DNA of 64,000 bases from Aggregatibacter actinomycetemcomitans DSM 8324 (lineage in GTDB: Bacteria; Pseudomonadota; Gammaproteobacteria; Enterobacterales; Pasteurellaceae). The stretch's first letter is position 1, and each line of letters starts with the position of its first letter. The stretch covers positions 1 to 64,000 of the forward strand of contig NZ_AQUU01000006.1 in assembly GCF_000372365.1 (NCBI RefSeq). The letters are read 5' to 3'. Positions 9,740-19,791 of this stretch are shown in pieces. A program made the translations under genes and the position numbers. Below the pieces are notes generated by a model. It did not search any database, was not told the origin of the DNA, and saw only the letters and a program-made list of their open reading frames with translations.

Positions 9740-10267
9740 ATGACCGAATCCCAAACCCAGCTCGACGAAAAATTTATGCACCATGCCCTAATGTTGGCGG
9801 GCAAAGCCGAAGCTTTGGGGGAAATCCCCGTGGGGGCTGTGTTAGTGAGTGAAGCGGGGGAAATTATCGGTGAAGGCTGGAATTTATCCATTATCCATTC
9901 CGATCCCACCGCACACGCGGAAATTGTCACGCTGCGTCAAGGAGGGCAGAAGTTGCAAAATTACCGTCTGCTTAACACCACCTTATATGTGACCCTTGAG
10001 CCTTGCACCATGTGCGCCGGGGCGATTTTACACAGCCGTATTAAACGCTTGGTGTTCGGCGCTGCCGATTACAAAACCGGCGCGGTGGGTTCTCGTTTTC
10101 ATTTTTTCGATGATTACAAAATGAATCACGCTATCGAAATCACCGGTGGCGTACTGCAACAGGAATGCAGCGAAAAACTCAGCGCCTTCTTCCAAAAACG
10201 CCGCGCACAGCAAAAGGAAGCGAAATTGGCACGTCAGGCGACTGTCGAAATGCCTTCCAGCGCCTAA
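9740..10267 (+). CDS. tadA: tRNA-specific adenosine deaminase
   Basis: 175 residues. It deaminates A34 to inosine in the tRNA-Arg anticodon. The zinc and catalytic motifs are intact: 'HAEIV' (about residue 58) and 'PCTMCAGA' (about 87-94). The N-terminal 'MHHALMLAGKAEALGEIPVGAVLV' region, read in shorter pieces, matches TadA. It stands directly after the inverted-repeat element and has only a weak ribosome-binding site. A short alternative use of 'DEKFMHHAL' as start is possible. Confidence 0.95.
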   Translation: MTESQTQLDEKFMHHALMLAGKAEALGEIPVGAVLVSEAGEIIGEGWNLSIIHSDPTAHAEIVTLRQGGQKLQNYRLLNTTLYVTLEPCTMCAGAILHSRIKRLVFGAADYKTGAVGSRFHFFDDYKMNHAIEITGGVLQQECSEKLSAFFQKRRAQQKEAKLARQATVEMPSSA

Positions 10268-10367
10268 AAGTGCGGTGCTTTTTACCGGCGTTTTTGAATA
10301 CCCCTCGTTAAATTGCCCGTAGAGTGATACAATCGCCGATCAATTTTATTAGCCAAAGAGAGCATGT

Positions 10368-10928
10368 ATGTCCCGTCAGAAAAAGACCCGCCGCCTTACG
10401 GATATTATGCCGGCGCGCAAAGCCGATAAAAAATCGGAGCAACCCTATTCAGGTCGCAAAGCCACACGTTATGAACTCGACGCGAAAGCGCGTGAAGAGA
10501 AGAAAAAGCGCAAACACAAAGGTTTGAGTTCGGGCTCCCGTCACAGTGCGGCGGAGAGTAAAAACGCCGAACAGGTAAAAGAAGCGCAGGATCCGCGTCT
10601 CGGTAGCCGCAAAAAAGTGCCGTTAATAGTGGAATTTGTGAATAAACCGCAAAAAGCGCAAGCCGTTTCCGCCACGAAAGCCGAGCCTAAAGCAAAATTG
10701 GATCCGATGCTGGAATTGGAACAGTTGGAAAATAATGAATGCTTACATCAGTTGTTGGATCAATTAGATGAAGGCAAGAAACTGTCTGCCGAGGATCAGC
10801 AATTTGTGGATGAATGTTTGGCGCGCGTCGAGCAATTAATGACCGAATTGGGTATTGCGGAAGACGAGGAAAACGACGAAGATTTATACCGCACTTTCGA
10901 GCGAATCGACATCAATCAATTCAAATAA
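10368..10928 (+). CDS. yihI: Der GTPase-activating protein YihI
   Basis: 186 residues. The N-terminal third is strongly basic ('MSRQKKTRR', 'KKKRKHKG') and the C-terminus acidic ('[12 protein letters not shown]'), as in YihI, which stimulates the GTPase Der and so affects 50S ribosome assembly. In E. coli and H. influenzae yihI lies next to hemN, as here. The downstream DUF2489 gene starts 12 nt after the stop. Confidence 0.92.
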   Translation: MSRQKKTRRLTDIMPARKADKKSEQPYSGRKATRYELDAKAREEKKKRKHKGLSSGSRHSAAESKNAEQVKEAQDPRLGSRKKVPLIVEFVNKPQKAQAVSATKAEPKAKLDPMLELEQLENNECLHQLLDQLDEGKKLSAEDQQFVDECLARVEQLMTELGIAEDEENDEDLYRTFERIDINQFK

Positions 10929-10940
10929 ATGTTTTAGATT

Positions 10941-11375
10941 ATGTGGAAAATCCTTTTACTCATTGCGGCCGTGTGTATTGTTGCGGGCATGATCGGCTAT
11001 GCTGTGTATTTATTGCTCGCGTTACAAAAACAGAAAAAAGCCTTGCAACTTGCCCGCCAAAATCGCATCAATCGCATTAAAGAAAGCCTGGAAATTATCG
11101 CCAAAGCCATGTTGAACGGCGATTGTAATTTGTCGGAAGGCGTGCTGCGTTTGAAAATGTTGCTGGAACCTGTGGGCATGGCGCTTAAAAATTATCCTGC
11201 CATGTGGCAATTGTATGAAATGGTGGAAGGTATGCCCACCCACAATGCGCGTAAAGAATTGAAAAAGAACGAAAGAATGCGCCTGGATTTGCGCCGCGAA
11301 AGCGCTGAAGCGGAACTTGAAAGTAAAATTAAATTGGAACTGCATCGGCTGTTGACCGATATTCAAACATTATAA
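10941..11375 (+). CDS. DUF2489-family membrane-anchored protein
   Basis: 144 residues. One N-terminal membrane helix (about residues 4-27) is followed by a long charged helical domain with conserved 'NGDCNLSEGVLRLKMLL'. This matches DUF2489 proteins, found between yihI and hemN in many gamma-proteobacteria. Function is not known. It lies 18 nt before hemN, so the three probably form an operon. Confidence 0.8.
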   Translation: MWKILLLIAAVCIVAGMIGYAVYLLLALQKQKKALQLARQNRINRIKESLEIIAKAMLNGDCNLSEGVLRLKMLLEPVGMALKNYPAMWQLYEMVEGMPTHNARKELKKNERMRLDLRRESAEAELESKIKLELHRLLTDIQTL

Positions 11376-11393
11376 AGAGTGGGGAAAAATGTA

Positions 11394-12761
11394 ATGTCCG
11401 AGATTATTTGGGATTTAGCATTAATTCAGAAATATAACCAATCCGGTCCGCGTTATACCTCTTATCCGACGGCGCTGGAATTTAGCGAAAATTACACCAA
11501 TGACGATTTCACTGCAGCGGCGCAACGTTACCCCGAGCGCCCGCTGTCCTTATATGTTCACATTCCGTTTTGCCACAAACTTTGCTATTTCTGTGCTTGT
11601 AATAAACTCATCACACGCCATCAGCACAAAGCGGATATTTATTTGGATTTTCTGGAAAGGGAAATACAAGTGCGGTCGAAATTATTTGCAGATCGCGTGA
11701 CAACCCAAGTACACTGGGGCGGTGGCACGCCGACCTATTTAACGGAAGCGCAATCTTCCCGTTTGATGCAAATGCTACGCGATCATTTCAATATCGCCGA
11801 CAACGCGGAAATCAGCATTGAAATGGATCCCCGTGAAATCGAACTTTCCATGCTTGAACACTTGCGCCACATCGGTTTCAACCGTATCAGCATGGGCGTA
11901 CAGGATTTCAACAAAGAGGTGCAAAAAGCGGTCAATCGAGAGCAGGATGAGGATTTTGTCAACGCGCTGTTGGTGCGCGCCCGCGAGCTAGGTTTTCAAT
12001 CCACCAATCTGGATTTAATTTATGGCTTGCCGTTCCAAACCGTTGATGGTTTTATGTTCACGTTGCAAAAAGTGATTGAACTCAACCCCGATCGTCTAAG
12101 CGTATTCAACTACGCCCATTTGCCGAGCCGTTTTGCCGGACAGGCGAAAATCAAGGATTGGCAGTTGCCGAAACCGGAAGCGAAACTGGAAATTCTGCAA
12201 AAAACCATCGAAACGCTGGGCAACGCCGGTTACAAATTTATCGGCATGGATCATTTCGCCAAACCCGATGACGAACTTGCCATTGCGCAACAAAAAGGCG
12301 TGCTACACCGCAATTTCCAAGGCTACACCACGCAGGAAGAATGTGATTTGCTGGGCTTAGGCGTGTCGGCAATCAGCCTGCTCGGCGATACTTACGCACA
12401 AAATCAAAAGGACTTAAAAGCCTATTATACGGCGGTGGACATGCACGGCATTGCGTTGCATAAAGGCTTAGCCATGACCAAAGAAGATTGTCTGCGTCGT
12501 GATGTGATTAAGCAATTGATTTGTAACTTTAAATTCGCTTACGCCCCGATCGAACAACAATATCATATTCATTTTAAACAATATTTCGCCGAGGATTTAG
12601 CACTGCTGGCGCCTTTAGCCGCCGACGGTTTGCTGGACATTGGCGAAGCACAAATCACCGTTTCCGCCAAAGGGCGTTTGTTGATTCGCAATATTTGTTT
12701 GTGTTTCGACACCTATTCCCGCGCACAAGCAAAACAACAACAGTTTTCGCGGATTATTTAA
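11394..12761 (+). CDS. hemN: Oxygen-independent coproporphyrinogen III oxidase
   Basis: 455 residues from the ATG at 11394, chosen because the protein then starts as in known HemN and follows an AGAGTGGGG site. It is a radical-SAM enzyme of anaerobic haem synthesis. The iron-sulfur motif is 'CHKLCYFCACN' (Cys-x3-Cys-x2-Cys plus the extra HemN Cys), followed by 'HWGGGTPTYL' and 'SMGVQDFNKEVQ'. Length matches the family. It makes protoporphyrinogen IX from coproporphyrinogen III. Confidence 0.96.
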   Translation: MSEIIWDLALIQKYNQSGPRYTSYPTALEFSENYTNDDFTAAAQRYPERPLSLYVHIPFCHKLCYFCACNKLITRHQHKADIYLDFLEREIQVRSKLFADRVTTQVHWGGGTPTYLTEAQSSRLMQMLRDHFNIADNAEISIEMDPREIELSMLEHLRHIGFNRISMGVQDFNKEVQKAVNREQDEDFVNALLVRARELGFQSTNLDLIYGLPFQTVDGFMFTLQKVIELNPDRLSVFNYAHLPSRFAGQAKIKDWQLPKPEAKLEILQKTIETLGNAGYKFIGMDHFAKPDDELAIAQQKGVLHRNFQGYTTQEECDLLGLGVSAISLLGDTYAQNQKDLKAYYTAVDMHGIALHKGLAMTKEDCLRRDVIKQLICNFKFAYAPIEQQYHIHFKQYFAEDLALLAPLAADGLLDIGEAQITVSAKGRLLIRNICLCFDTYSRAQAKQQQFSRII

Positions 12762-12786
12762 GATGTAGGTTCGCCCTTACGCCAAC

Positions 12787-12830
12787 AAAAGTGCGGTGGA
12801 AATTCACGGTAAATTTCCACCGCACTTTTT
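12787..12830. terminator. Bidirectional terminator made of inverted uptake signals
   Basis: AAAAGTGCGGTGGAAATT pairs with its inverted copy across a short loop and ends in a T run. It separates convergent hemN and the acetyltransferase gene. Confidence 0.9.
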
Positions 12831-12834
12831 CTCA

Positions 12835-13278
12835 TCAACCTGCCAAATTCAATTCAAACACCGATTTCTTCGGATTTAAGCGGAAGCCTTCCTGTTCCAG
12901 CGAATGGTGTTGTTGTCTGTCTTGTTCTATCACCAAGCGGGTGGATTGGGTGTAGCTGACAAATTCTTTGGCTTTGGCGATAAGTGCGGTGTAAATGTCG
13001 TTCGTTTGATTGCCGTCGCGCACGAAAATATCCGTTAATTGCCAATAACGTTGTAATTGAAGTGAGGAAAGGCGGGGGTAAAGCTGAATAAAACCGACTG
13101 CCTGTTGCGATTGATCGAGCGCGAGGAAAAAAATACTTTCACCGAAGCGAATACGATTGGAAAGAAAAGTGAACGTCCGTTCCGGGTTTTCCGCCATGCC
13201 GTGGGAAAGACGGTAGGCTTCAAATAACGGCAGGAGGGTTTCTACGTTCCATTGTTCAGCTTTGAAAATTTTAATCAT
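12835..13278 (-). CDS. GNAT-family N-acetyltransferase
   Basis: About 147 residues from the ATG at 13278 (MIKIFKAEQW); a TTG-started form adds two residues. The order of segments fits a GNAT fold: N-terminal strand and helix, 'FFLALDQSQQAVGFIQLYP' (strands 3 and 4), 'WQLTDIFVRDGNQTNDIYTALIAKAKEF' region (acetyl-CoA-binding strand and helix) and a C-terminal 'LEQEGFRLN'. The R/QxxGxG/A loop is degenerate. Substrate unknown. Single gene facing hemN. Confidence 0.75.
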   Translation of the reverse strand: MIKIFKAEQWNVETLLPLFEAYRLSHGMAENPERTFTFLSNRIRFGESIFFLALDQSQQAVGFIQLYPRLSSLQLQRYWQLTDIFVRDGNQTNDIYTALIAKAKEFVSYTQSTRLVIEQDRQQHHSLEQEGFRLNPKKSVFELNLAG

Positions 13279-13450
13279 GGGCAATTGGTCATTTTTTGTT
13301 AAATTTATACAGTAGATTGTATCTTTTTACCCCAAAAGAATCATCTGTTGCAAAGAAAATTTTTTAGAACGGTGATTTTTTTACCGAAAAAGCGGGCGAT
13401 TTTTGTTATAGTAGGTGCAGTTTTTATTCAATTAAATTAAGGAGAAAAAA

Positions 13451-14218
13451 ATGGTTTGTCGTCCTTTAGTTATGGGTAACTGGAAATTAAACGGTAGCAA
13501 AGCGTTCACCAGAGAATTAATTACCGGTTTGAAGGAAGAATTGCATGGTGTGACCGGTTGTAATGTGGCAATTGCTCCACCGGTGATGTATTTGGCGGAA
13601 GCGGAAGCCGCGCTGGTTGGCAGTCAAATTGTTTTAGGTGCACAAAACGTTGATGTGAACGTGAAAGGCGCATTCACCGGCGATATTTCTACCGAAATGT
13701 TAAAAGATTTCGGCGCGAAATATATCATTATTGGTCACTCCGAACGTCGTACTTATCATAAAGAAAGCGATGAATTCGTGGCGAAAAAATTCGGTGCGTT
13801 AAAAGAAGCGGGCTTGGTGCCGGTGTTATGTATCGGTGAATCCGAAGCGGAAAACGAAGCAGGAAAAACCGAAGAAGTGTGCGCCCGTCAAATTGACGCG
13901 GTGATTAACCTGTTAGGCGTGGAAGCCTTCAATGGCGCGGTGATTGCCTACGAACCGATTTGGGCAATCGGCACCGGCAAATCTGCCACTCCGGCGCAAG
14001 CGCAAGCGGTACACGCGTTCATTCGCGGTCATATCGCGAAAAAATCCCAAGCGGTTGCCGACCAAGTGATTATTCAATACGGCGGTTCCGTAAACGATGC
14101 CAACGCGGCGGAATTGTTCACCCAACCGGATATTGACGGTGCATTGGTGGGCGGCGCATCCTTAAAAGCCCCGGCATTTGCGGTTATCGTAAAAGCAGCG
14201 GCAAAAGCGAAAAACTAA
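13451..14218 (+). CDS. tpiA: Triosephosphate isomerase
   Basis: 255 residues. It interconverts dihydroxyacetone phosphate and glyceraldehyde 3-phosphate. Catalytic residues lie in 'GNWKLNG' (Lys), 'IIGHSERR' (His) and '[14 protein letters not shown]' (Glu and loop 6). The C-terminal phosphate loops 'YGGSVN' and 'GALVGGASL' are intact. The ATG follows an AAGGAGA site. Single-gene transcript with its own terminator. Confidence 0.98.
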   Translation: MVCRPLVMGNWKLNGSKAFTRELITGLKEELHGVTGCNVAIAPPVMYLAEAEAALVGSQIVLGAQNVDVNVKGAFTGDISTEMLKDFGAKYIIIGHSERRTYHKESDEFVAKKFGALKEAGLVPVLCIGESEAENEAGKTEEVCARQIDAVINLLGVEAFNGAVIAYEPIWAIGTGKSATPAQAQAVHAFIRGHIAKKSQAVADQVIIQYGGSVNDANAAELFTQPDIDGALVGGASLKAPAFAVIVKAAAKAKN

Positions 14219-14235
14219 TTTCCTTTCTTCTGCTC

Positions 14236-14261
14236 AGGGTCGGTCAAGCCGACCCTTTTTG
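14236..14261 (+). terminator. Rho-independent terminator of tpiA
   Basis: AGGGTCGG (14236-14243) pairs with CCGACCCT (14249-14256) over a TCAAG loop, then a T run. Confidence 0.9.
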
Positions 14262-14329
14262 TTTTCAGATTTCACAAACTTCCGCTATAATGACCGCACT
14301 TTTTTAACCTTAATTTAAAGGAATTTCTC

Positions 14330-15187
14330 ATGCAAAATCCAAAAGATGATGTGCTTTATGCGCCGGTAGAATGGATCGATCACAGCGCGGGCTACACCGA
14401 TATTCGTTACTACAAATCCACCGACGGCATTGCCAAAATCACGATTAATCGCCCGGAAGTGCGCAACGCGTTCCGTCCGCAAACCGTGAAAGAAATGATT
14501 AACGCTTTTGCCGACGCGCGTTTCGACGAAAAGATCGGCGTTATCGTATTAACCGGTGAAGGCGAAAAAGCGTTTTGTTCCGGCGGCGACCAAAAAGTGC
14601 GCGGCGACTACGGCGGCTATAAAGACGACAGCGGTGTGCATCATCTGAATGTATTGGATTTCCAACGTGATATTCGCACCTGCCCGAAACCGGTAGTGGC
14701 AATGGTGGCGGGTTACGCCATCGGCGGCGGTCATGTGTTACACATGATGTGCGATCTCACTATTTCTGCCGATAACGCCATTTACGGACAAACCGGACCG
14801 AAAGTGGGGTCTTTCGACGGCGGTTGGGGCGCAAGCTACATGGCGCGTATCGTCGGTCAGAAAAAAGCGCGCGAAATCTGGTTTCTGTGCCGTCAGTACA
14901 ACGCGCAGGAAGCCTTGGATATGGGCTTGGTGAACACCGTTGTGCCTTATGCCGAGTTGGAAAAAGAAACCGTGCACTGGTGTCGTGAAATGTTACGCAA
15001 CAGCCCGATTGCCTTACGTTGCCTGAAAGCGGCGTTAAATGCGGATTGTGACGGTCAATCCGGCTTGCAGGAACTCGCCGGCAATGCCACCATGTTATTC
15101 TACATGACCGAAGAAGGACAGGAAGGGCGCAACGCCTTCAACGAAAAACGCGCCCCGGATTTCGGCAAGTTCAAACGTAATCCTTAA
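14330..15187 (+). CDS. menB: 1,4-dihydroxy-2-naphthoyl-CoA synthase
   Basis: 285 residues, a crotonase-fold enzyme of menaquinone synthesis that closes the second ring of o-succinylbenzoyl-CoA. Oxyanion and active-site segments '[14 protein letters not shown]', '[16 protein letters not shown]' and '[18 protein letters not shown]' are conserved. Length is normal. In H. influenzae menC follows; here two toxin-antitoxin genes stand between them. Confidence 0.97.
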   Translation: MQNPKDDVLYAPVEWIDHSAGYTDIRYYKSTDGIAKITINRPEVRNAFRPQTVKEMINAFADARFDEKIGVIVLTGEGEKAFCSGGDQKVRGDYGGYKDDSGVHHLNVLDFQRDIRTCPKPVVAMVAGYAIGGGHVLHMMCDLTISADNAIYGQTGPKVGSFDGGWGASYMARIVGQKKAREIWFLCRQYNAQEALDMGLVNTVVPYAELEKETVHWCREMLRNSPIALRCLKAALNADCDGQSGLQELAGNATMLFYMTEEGQEGRNAFNEKRAPDFGKFKRNP

Positions 15188-15226
15188 TTTCCCTGCTTCG
15201 TACGGTTAACTCATTAGGAATAGAAT

Positions 15227-15646
15227 ATGCAGCAAGATGATGTTCGTTGGAAGCAACGCTTTGAAAATTATAAGAGAGCGTTAAATCAACTTGAAACCGC
15301 ACTTCATGAGTATGCAGATACCAATCTTGATATTATTAAGGAGGGCATTATTCAGCGTTTTGAGTTTACCCATGAACTGGCATGGAAATTAATGCAGGAT
15401 ATTTTACAGTCGGAAGGTGTTGTGGATATTTTGGGTTCCCGTACCGCCACTCGCATGGCGTTTAATCGTGGATTGATTCAACAAGGTGATATATGGCTTG
15501 AAATGGTGAAAAGTCGAAATATCACCGTGCATACCTATGATGAAAAAATCCTGGCGCAAGAGTTTAGTAAAATTATGACACTTTATTTGCCCCTTTTTCT
15601 TCAATTTAAACAACGGGTTGAACAATTATGTCAAAATTTGGATTAA
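15227..15646 (+). CDS. HEPN-domain toxin (HI0074-like, nucleotidyltransferase substrate-binding family)
   Basis: 139 residues, an all-helical HEPN protein. The RNase-type motif R-x4-H is present as 'RNITVH' (Arg97, His102). The family includes HI0074 of H. influenzae and HepT-type toxins, which pair with a small nucleotidyltransferase that neutralises them. Its end overlaps the MNT gene by 19 nt. The pair is inserted between menB and menC. 'Nucleotidyltransferase substrate-binding protein' is an older name for the family. Confidence 0.88.
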   Translation: MQQDDVRWKQRFENYKRALNQLETALHEYADTNLDIIKEGIIQRFEFTHELAWKLMQDILQSEGVVDILGSRTATRMAFNRGLIQQGDIWLEMVKSRNITVHTYDEKILAQEFSKIMTLYLPLFLQFKQRVEQLCQNLD

Positions 15647-15957
15647 GCGATAAATCTATTGAGCAGATCCATTCGATTTTGAGAAAATATCCTGAGATTG
15701 AAACGGCAGTTATTTATGGTTCCAGGGCAAAAGAAAACTATCGGGAAGGTTCCGATGTTGATTTAACCCTAAAAGGTGAAAATCTTACTTATTCTGTATT
15801 GTTGAAGATTGCGGGTGAATTGGATGATTCCGATTCGCCGTATTTATTTGATTTATCTATTTATCATCAACTGCCAAATCCTGATTTCATTGAACATATT
15901 GATCGAGTAGGTCAAGTCTTTTATCAAAGAGAAAACGATGACGAATCGAAGTTATAA
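15628..15957 (+). CDS. MNT-type nucleotidyltransferase antitoxin (HI0073-like)
   Basis: 109 residues, a minimal nucleotidyltransferase with the motif '[16 protein letters not shown]' (Gly31-Ser32 and the metal-binding pair Asp43/Asp45). Family members modify and silence the HEPN toxin encoded next to them (MntA/HepT). It overlaps the HEPN gene upstream and menC downstream (20 nt), so the toxin-antitoxin pair appears translationally threaded into the men operon. Confidence 0.9.
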   Translation: MSKFGLSDKSIEQIHSILRKYPEIETAVIYGSRAKENYREGSDVDLTLKGENLTYSVLLKIAGELDDSDSPYLFDLSIYHQLPNPDFIEHIDRVGQVFYQRENDDESKL

Positions 15958-16939
15958 TCTTTACCGCTATTCCATTCCTGTCGATTCCCAACTGATTTTA
16001 CGTAACCATTTTTTGAAAAAACGTGAGGGTTTATTAGTGAAAGTTTGCTGCGGGCAAAACGAAGGCTGGGGCGAAATCGCGCCGTTGCCGGAATTTAGCC
16101 AAGAAACTTTAGACGAGGCGCAGGCGCAGGCAATTGAATGGCTGAAAAAATGGGATGAAGCGCGCAGTTGCAATGTGAAACTGGAACTCACGCCGGATTT
16201 ATATCCTTCCGTGGCGTTCGGTTTAAGTTGTGCGTTGATGGAAATGAAAGGCAGATTGGACGACGAGGGGAACTATCAGGTGGCGCCGTTGTGTTATGGC
16301 GATCCGGATGAGTTGTATGAACCGCTGGATCGGATGCAGGGCGAAAAGGTCGCCAAGATTAAAGTGGGCATGTATGAAGCCAACCGCGACGGCATGATTG
16401 CGGATATGTTGTTGGAAGCTATTCCCGATTTGCAACTTCGTTTGGATGCCAACCGCAGCTGGACCCCCGCTAAAGCACAGCTTTTCGCCAAATATGTGAA
16501 ACCCGAGCACCGTGCGCGCATCCAGTTTTTGGAAGAACCGTGCAAAACCCGTGAGGAAAGCCGTCAATTCGCCGCCGAAACAGGCATTAATATCGCCTGG
16601 GATGAAAGCGTGCGTGAACCTGGTTTTTGCGTGGAAAAAGAACCGCACTTGGCGGCGATCGTGATTAAACCGACCTTGGTGGGATCTATCGAACGCTGCA
16701 CCGCATTGATTGAACAAGCGCACGTGCTGGGGATTAAAGCGGTGATCAGTTCCAGTATCGAAAGCAGCTTCGGGTTAACCCAACTGGCGCGCATGGCGCA
16801 GCAATATACGCCGAATGTCACGCCGGGGCTGGATACGTTAAGTTTAATGGATTATCAATTGGTGAGACGCTGGCCGGGTTCCGATTTGCCTTTGGTGGGA
16901 TTGGATTCCGAATTTGTTAGCGAAGTTAAAGTAGATTAA
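15938..16939 (+). CDS. menC: o-Succinylbenzoate synthase
   Basis: 333 residues, enolase superfamily. It dehydrates SHCHC to o-succinylbenzoate in menaquinone synthesis. Catalytic and metal residues are seen in 'AKIKVGMYE' (Lys), 'LRLDANRSW' (Asp), 'QFLEEPC' (Glu), 'AWDES' (Asp) and '[11 protein letters not shown]' (Lys). The ATG lies inside the end of the MNT gene, so expression probably depends on read-through from menB across the toxin-antitoxin pair. Confidence 0.95.
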   Translation: MTNRSYNLYRYSIPVDSQLILRNHFLKKREGLLVKVCCGQNEGWGEIAPLPEFSQETLDEAQAQAIEWLKKWDEARSCNVKLELTPDLYPSVAFGLSCALMEMKGRLDDEGNYQVAPLCYGDPDELYEPLDRMQGEKVAKIKVGMYEANRDGMIADMLLEAIPDLQLRLDANRSWTPAKAQLFAKYVKPEHRARIQFLEEPCKTREESRQFAAETGINIAWDESVREPGFCVEKEPHLAAIVIKPTLVGSIERCTALIEQAHVLGIKAVISSSIESSFGLTQLARMAQQYTPNVTPGLDTLSLMDYQLVRRWPGSDLPLVGLDSEFVSEVKVD

Positions 16940-17037
16940 AAGTGCGGTAGGTTTTCGCGACGTTTTACAAATTAATGCAGTCGAAAAGTGGAAAATCATT
17001 AAATCCTTAATAAGCAAGTGAATGAGAGGAGTAGAAT

Positions 17038-17514
17038 ATGTCATCAAAACACAATATCTTGCTGTTAAACGGTCCGAATTTGAATATGTTAGGTGTGCGT
17101 GAGCCGAGCCATTACGGGCATTTATCTTTAGGCATGATCGAAGCCAAAATGCACCAGCTGGCAGGGCTGCAAGGCGTCGCATTAACCTGCTTTCAAGCCA
17201 ATAGCGAAGAAAAATTAATCGAACAAATCCATCAAAGTTTTCAAAAAGTGGATTTTATTATCATTAATCCTGCCGCTTATACGCATACCAGCGTTGCCTT
17301 GCGAGACGCGTTATTGGCGGTGGCGATTCCTTTTGTGGAAGTGCATTTGTCCAACATTCACAAACGCGAACCGTTCCGTCACCATTCCTATTTCAGCGAT
17401 GTGGCGGAAAGCGTGATTTGCGGCTGTGGCGCTCAGGGTTACGAATTTGCCCTGCAATTCGCGTTAAATTATCTGGCAGAAAAGCGAAATTCAGCGAAAA
17501 TTGACGAAAAATAA
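17038..17514 (+). CDS. aroQ: 3-Dehydroquinate dehydratase, type II
   Basis: 158 residues. Third step of the shikimate pathway. '[19 protein letters not shown]' contains the lid Arg and catalytic Tyr; '[17 protein letters not shown]' and '[17 protein letters not shown]' hold the other active-site residues including the catalytic His. It precedes accB and accC, as in many gamma-proteobacteria. The C-terminus is slightly longer than usual. Confidence 0.96.
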   Translation: MSSKHNILLLNGPNLNMLGVREPSHYGHLSLGMIEAKMHQLAGLQGVALTCFQANSEEKLIEQIHQSFQKVDFIIINPAAYTHTSVALRDALLAVAIPFVEVHLSNIHKREPFRHHSYFSDVAESVICGCGAQGYEFALQFALNYLAEKRNSAKIDEK

Positions 17515-17581
17515 CAGAATTTTGTCGCCAAAATGATTATTTTCAGGTAATCTCTCGGGCAAAAATTTAAACTTAATCCGG

Positions 17582-17609
17582 ACCGCACTTTTTTCACGAA
17601 AAGTGCGGT
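17582..17609. terminator. Inverted uptake-signal hairpin before accB
   Basis: ACCGCACTTTT (17582-17592) and AAAAGTGCGGT (17599-17609) form an 11-bp stem 29 nt before the accB start. It may end aroQ transcription or act as a leader hairpin; no long T run follows. Confidence 0.55.
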
Positions 17610-17637
17610 TGAAATTTGCATCTTTTAGGAAACAATT

Positions 17638-18105
17638 ATGGACATTCGTAAAATTAAAAAATTAATCGAACTCGTCGAAGAATCGGGCATTATGGAGCTT
17701 GAGATCTCCGAAGGTGAGGAATCGGTTCGTATTAATCGCGGTTCTCCGGCTTCCGTTCAATATACCGTGCCAATGGCGGCACCGGCTGCGCCTGTTGCCG
17801 CACCGACCCCATCCGCACCGGCAGCAAGTCCTGCCCCAGCTGCAGCGCCTGCGGCTTCCGAAGAAGTTGCCGGACATAAAATCCGTTCTCCGATGGTGGG
17901 AACTTTCTATCGCAGCCCAAGCCCTGAAGCGAAGGCTTTTGTTGACGTGGGTCAAACTGTGAAAGTAGGCGACGCCCTTTGTATCGTTGAAGCGATGAAA
18001 ATGATGAACCGCATTGAAGCGGATAAAGCAGGTGTAGTTAAAGCTATTCTGGTAAATGATGGTGATCCTGTTGAATTTGATGAGCCGTTGATTATTATCG
18101 AATAA
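17638..18105 (+). CDS. accB: Biotin carboxyl carrier protein of acetyl-CoA carboxylase
   Basis: 155 residues. An N-terminal helical part is followed by an Ala/Pro-rich linker (about residues 42-75) and the biotinyl domain with the biotin-accepting 'EAMKMMN' (about residue 120). It carries carboxybiotin between AccC and AccAD in fatty acid synthesis. The thumb region '[15 protein letters not shown]' is intact. It forms an operon with accC, 42 nt downstream. Confidence 0.97.
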   Translation: MDIRKIKKLIELVEESGIMELEISEGEESVRINRGSPASVQYTVPMAAPAAPVAAPTPSAPAASPAPAAAPAASEEVAGHKIRSPMVGTFYRSPSPEAKAFVDVGQTVKVGDALCIVEAMKMMNRIEADKAGVVKAILVNDGDPVEFDEPLIIIE

Positions 18106-18147
18106 TTAGCACAACAGACCATAATTTAAACAAAGAATGAATTTATT

Positions 18148-19494
18148 ATGTTAGAAAAAGTTGTCATTGCCAATCGCGGTGAAATCGCACTGCGAATTTT
18201 GCGCGCCTGCAAAGAATTAGGCATTAAAACCGTTGCCGTACATTCCACTGCAGACCGTGAATTGAAACACGTTCTGCTTGCCGATGAAACCGTATGTATT
18301 GGTCCTGCCCAATCGGCAAAAAGTTATTTAAATATCCCGGCGATTATTGCCGCCGCCGAAGTGACCGGCGCCGATGCCATTCACCCGGGCTATGGTTTCC
18401 TTTCCGAAAATGCCGATTTCGCCGAGCAGGTGGAAAGTTCAGGTTTCATTTTTATCGGTCCGACCGCTGATGTGATTCGTTTAATGGGTGATAAAGTATC
18501 CGCCATTAACGCCATGAAAAAAGCCGGCGTGCCTTGCGTGCCGGGTTCTGACGGTCCGTTAAGTTCCGACATCGCGAAAAATAAAGAAATCGCCAAACGT
18601 ATCGGCTACCCGATTATTATCAAAGCCTCCGGTGGCGGTGGCGGTCGTGGTATGCGCGTGGTGCGTAGTGAAGATACTTTGGAAGAATCCATTGCGATGA
18701 CCAAAGCGGAGGCCAAAGCCGCTTTTAACAACGACATGGTTTATATGGAAAAATACTTGGAAAATCCGCGTCATGTGGAAATCCAAGTGTTAGCCGACAC
18801 CCACGGCAACGCAGTATATCTTGCAGAACGTGATTGCTCCATGCAGCGTCGCCACCAAAAAGTGGTTGAAGAAGCACCGGCCCCGGGCATTACCGAAGAA
18901 GTGCGTCGCGACATCGGTTCCCGCTGTGCGAAAGCCTGCGTAGAAATCGGTTATCGCGGTGCGGGGACGTTTGAGTTCCTATATGAAAACGGTGAATTTT
19001 ATTTCATTGAAATGAACACCCGTATTCAGGTAGAGCACCCGGTGACTGAAATGATCACCGGTGTGGATTTGGTGAAAGAACAATTACGTATCGCTTCCGG
19101 CTTGCCAATTTCCTTTAAACAGGAAGATATTAAAGTGAAAGGGCATGCTGTTGAGTGCCGTATTAACGCGGAAGATCCGAAAACCTTCCTGCCTTCGCCG
19201 GGCAAAGTGGTGCATTTACACTCGCCGGGTGGATTGGGCGTGCGTTGGGATTCCCATATTTACGCCGGTTATACGGTTCCGCCGCACTATGATTCTATGA
19301 TCGCGAAGCTCATCACTTACGGTGATGTCCGTGAAGTGGCGATTCGTCGTATGCAAAATGCGCTATCGGAAACTATCATTGACGGTATTAAAACCAATAT
19401 CCCGTTACATGATCTTATTTTAGACGATGAAAACTTCCAAAAAGGTGGCACTAATATCCACTATTTGGAGAAAAAATTAGGTATGCACGAATAA
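18148..19494 (+). CDS. accC: Biotin carboxylase subunit of acetyl-CoA carboxylase
   Basis: 448 residues, the standard length. ATP-grasp enzyme that carboxylates the biotin of AccB. N-terminal '[18 protein letters not shown]', the glycine-rich ATP lid '[11 protein letters not shown]' (about residues 161-171), 'HVEIQVLAD' and the catalytic '[14 protein letters not shown]' are all present. No defects. Confidence 0.98.
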   Translation: MLEKVVIANRGEIALRILRACKELGIKTVAVHSTADRELKHVLLADETVCIGPAQSAKSYLNIPAIIAAAEVTGADAIHPGYGFLSENADFAEQVESSGFIFIGPTADVIRLMGDKVSAINAMKKAGVPCVPGSDGPLSSDIAKNKEIAKRIGYPIIIKASGGGGGRGMRVVRSEDTLEESIAMTKAEAKAAFNNDMVYMEKYLENPRHVEIQVLADTHGNAVYLAERDCSMQRRHQKVVEEAPAPGITEEVRRDIGSRCAKACVEIGYRGAGTFEFLYENGEFYFIEMNTRIQVEHPVTEMITGVDLVKEQLRIASGLPISFKQEDIKVKGHAVECRINAEDPKTFLPSPGKVVHLHSPGGLGVRWDSHIYAGYTVPPHYDSMIAKLITYGDVREVAIRRMQNALSETIIDGIKTNIPLHDLILDDENFQKGGTNIHYLEKKLGMHE

Positions 19495-19791
19495 GCCGCA
19501 TATTTAGCCTTAACTTAATTTAATAAAGTGCGGTCAGAAAAAACAAAGTTTTTCAATGTGTTAAAGAACGTTTTAGGGATAGGTAAGCAAAGAAATGAGC
19601 TTATGAATAAAATATTCCGGTTTTTTTTCGCACTTTTATTAATTTTCAATAAACGTATTTTGTTTATTGTGTTAAACTGCCCAAGCAGTTTATGCGATTA
19701 CGTCCACTTAAAAATTTCAAGCAGTTATAAAATTTAGTGGGATTATTAATTAAATATTAGACTATTACTTTAATTTCTAAGGAGTTTTTTT
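19495..19791. other. AT-rich gap between accC and the Slam lipoprotein gene
   Basis: No credible gene is seen. It holds one uptake signal near the accC end, several T-rich tracts, and an AAGGAG ribosome-binding site just before 19792. A promoter for the lipoprotein must lie here, but no clear -35/-10 pair or Fur box was identified. Confidence 0.4.
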
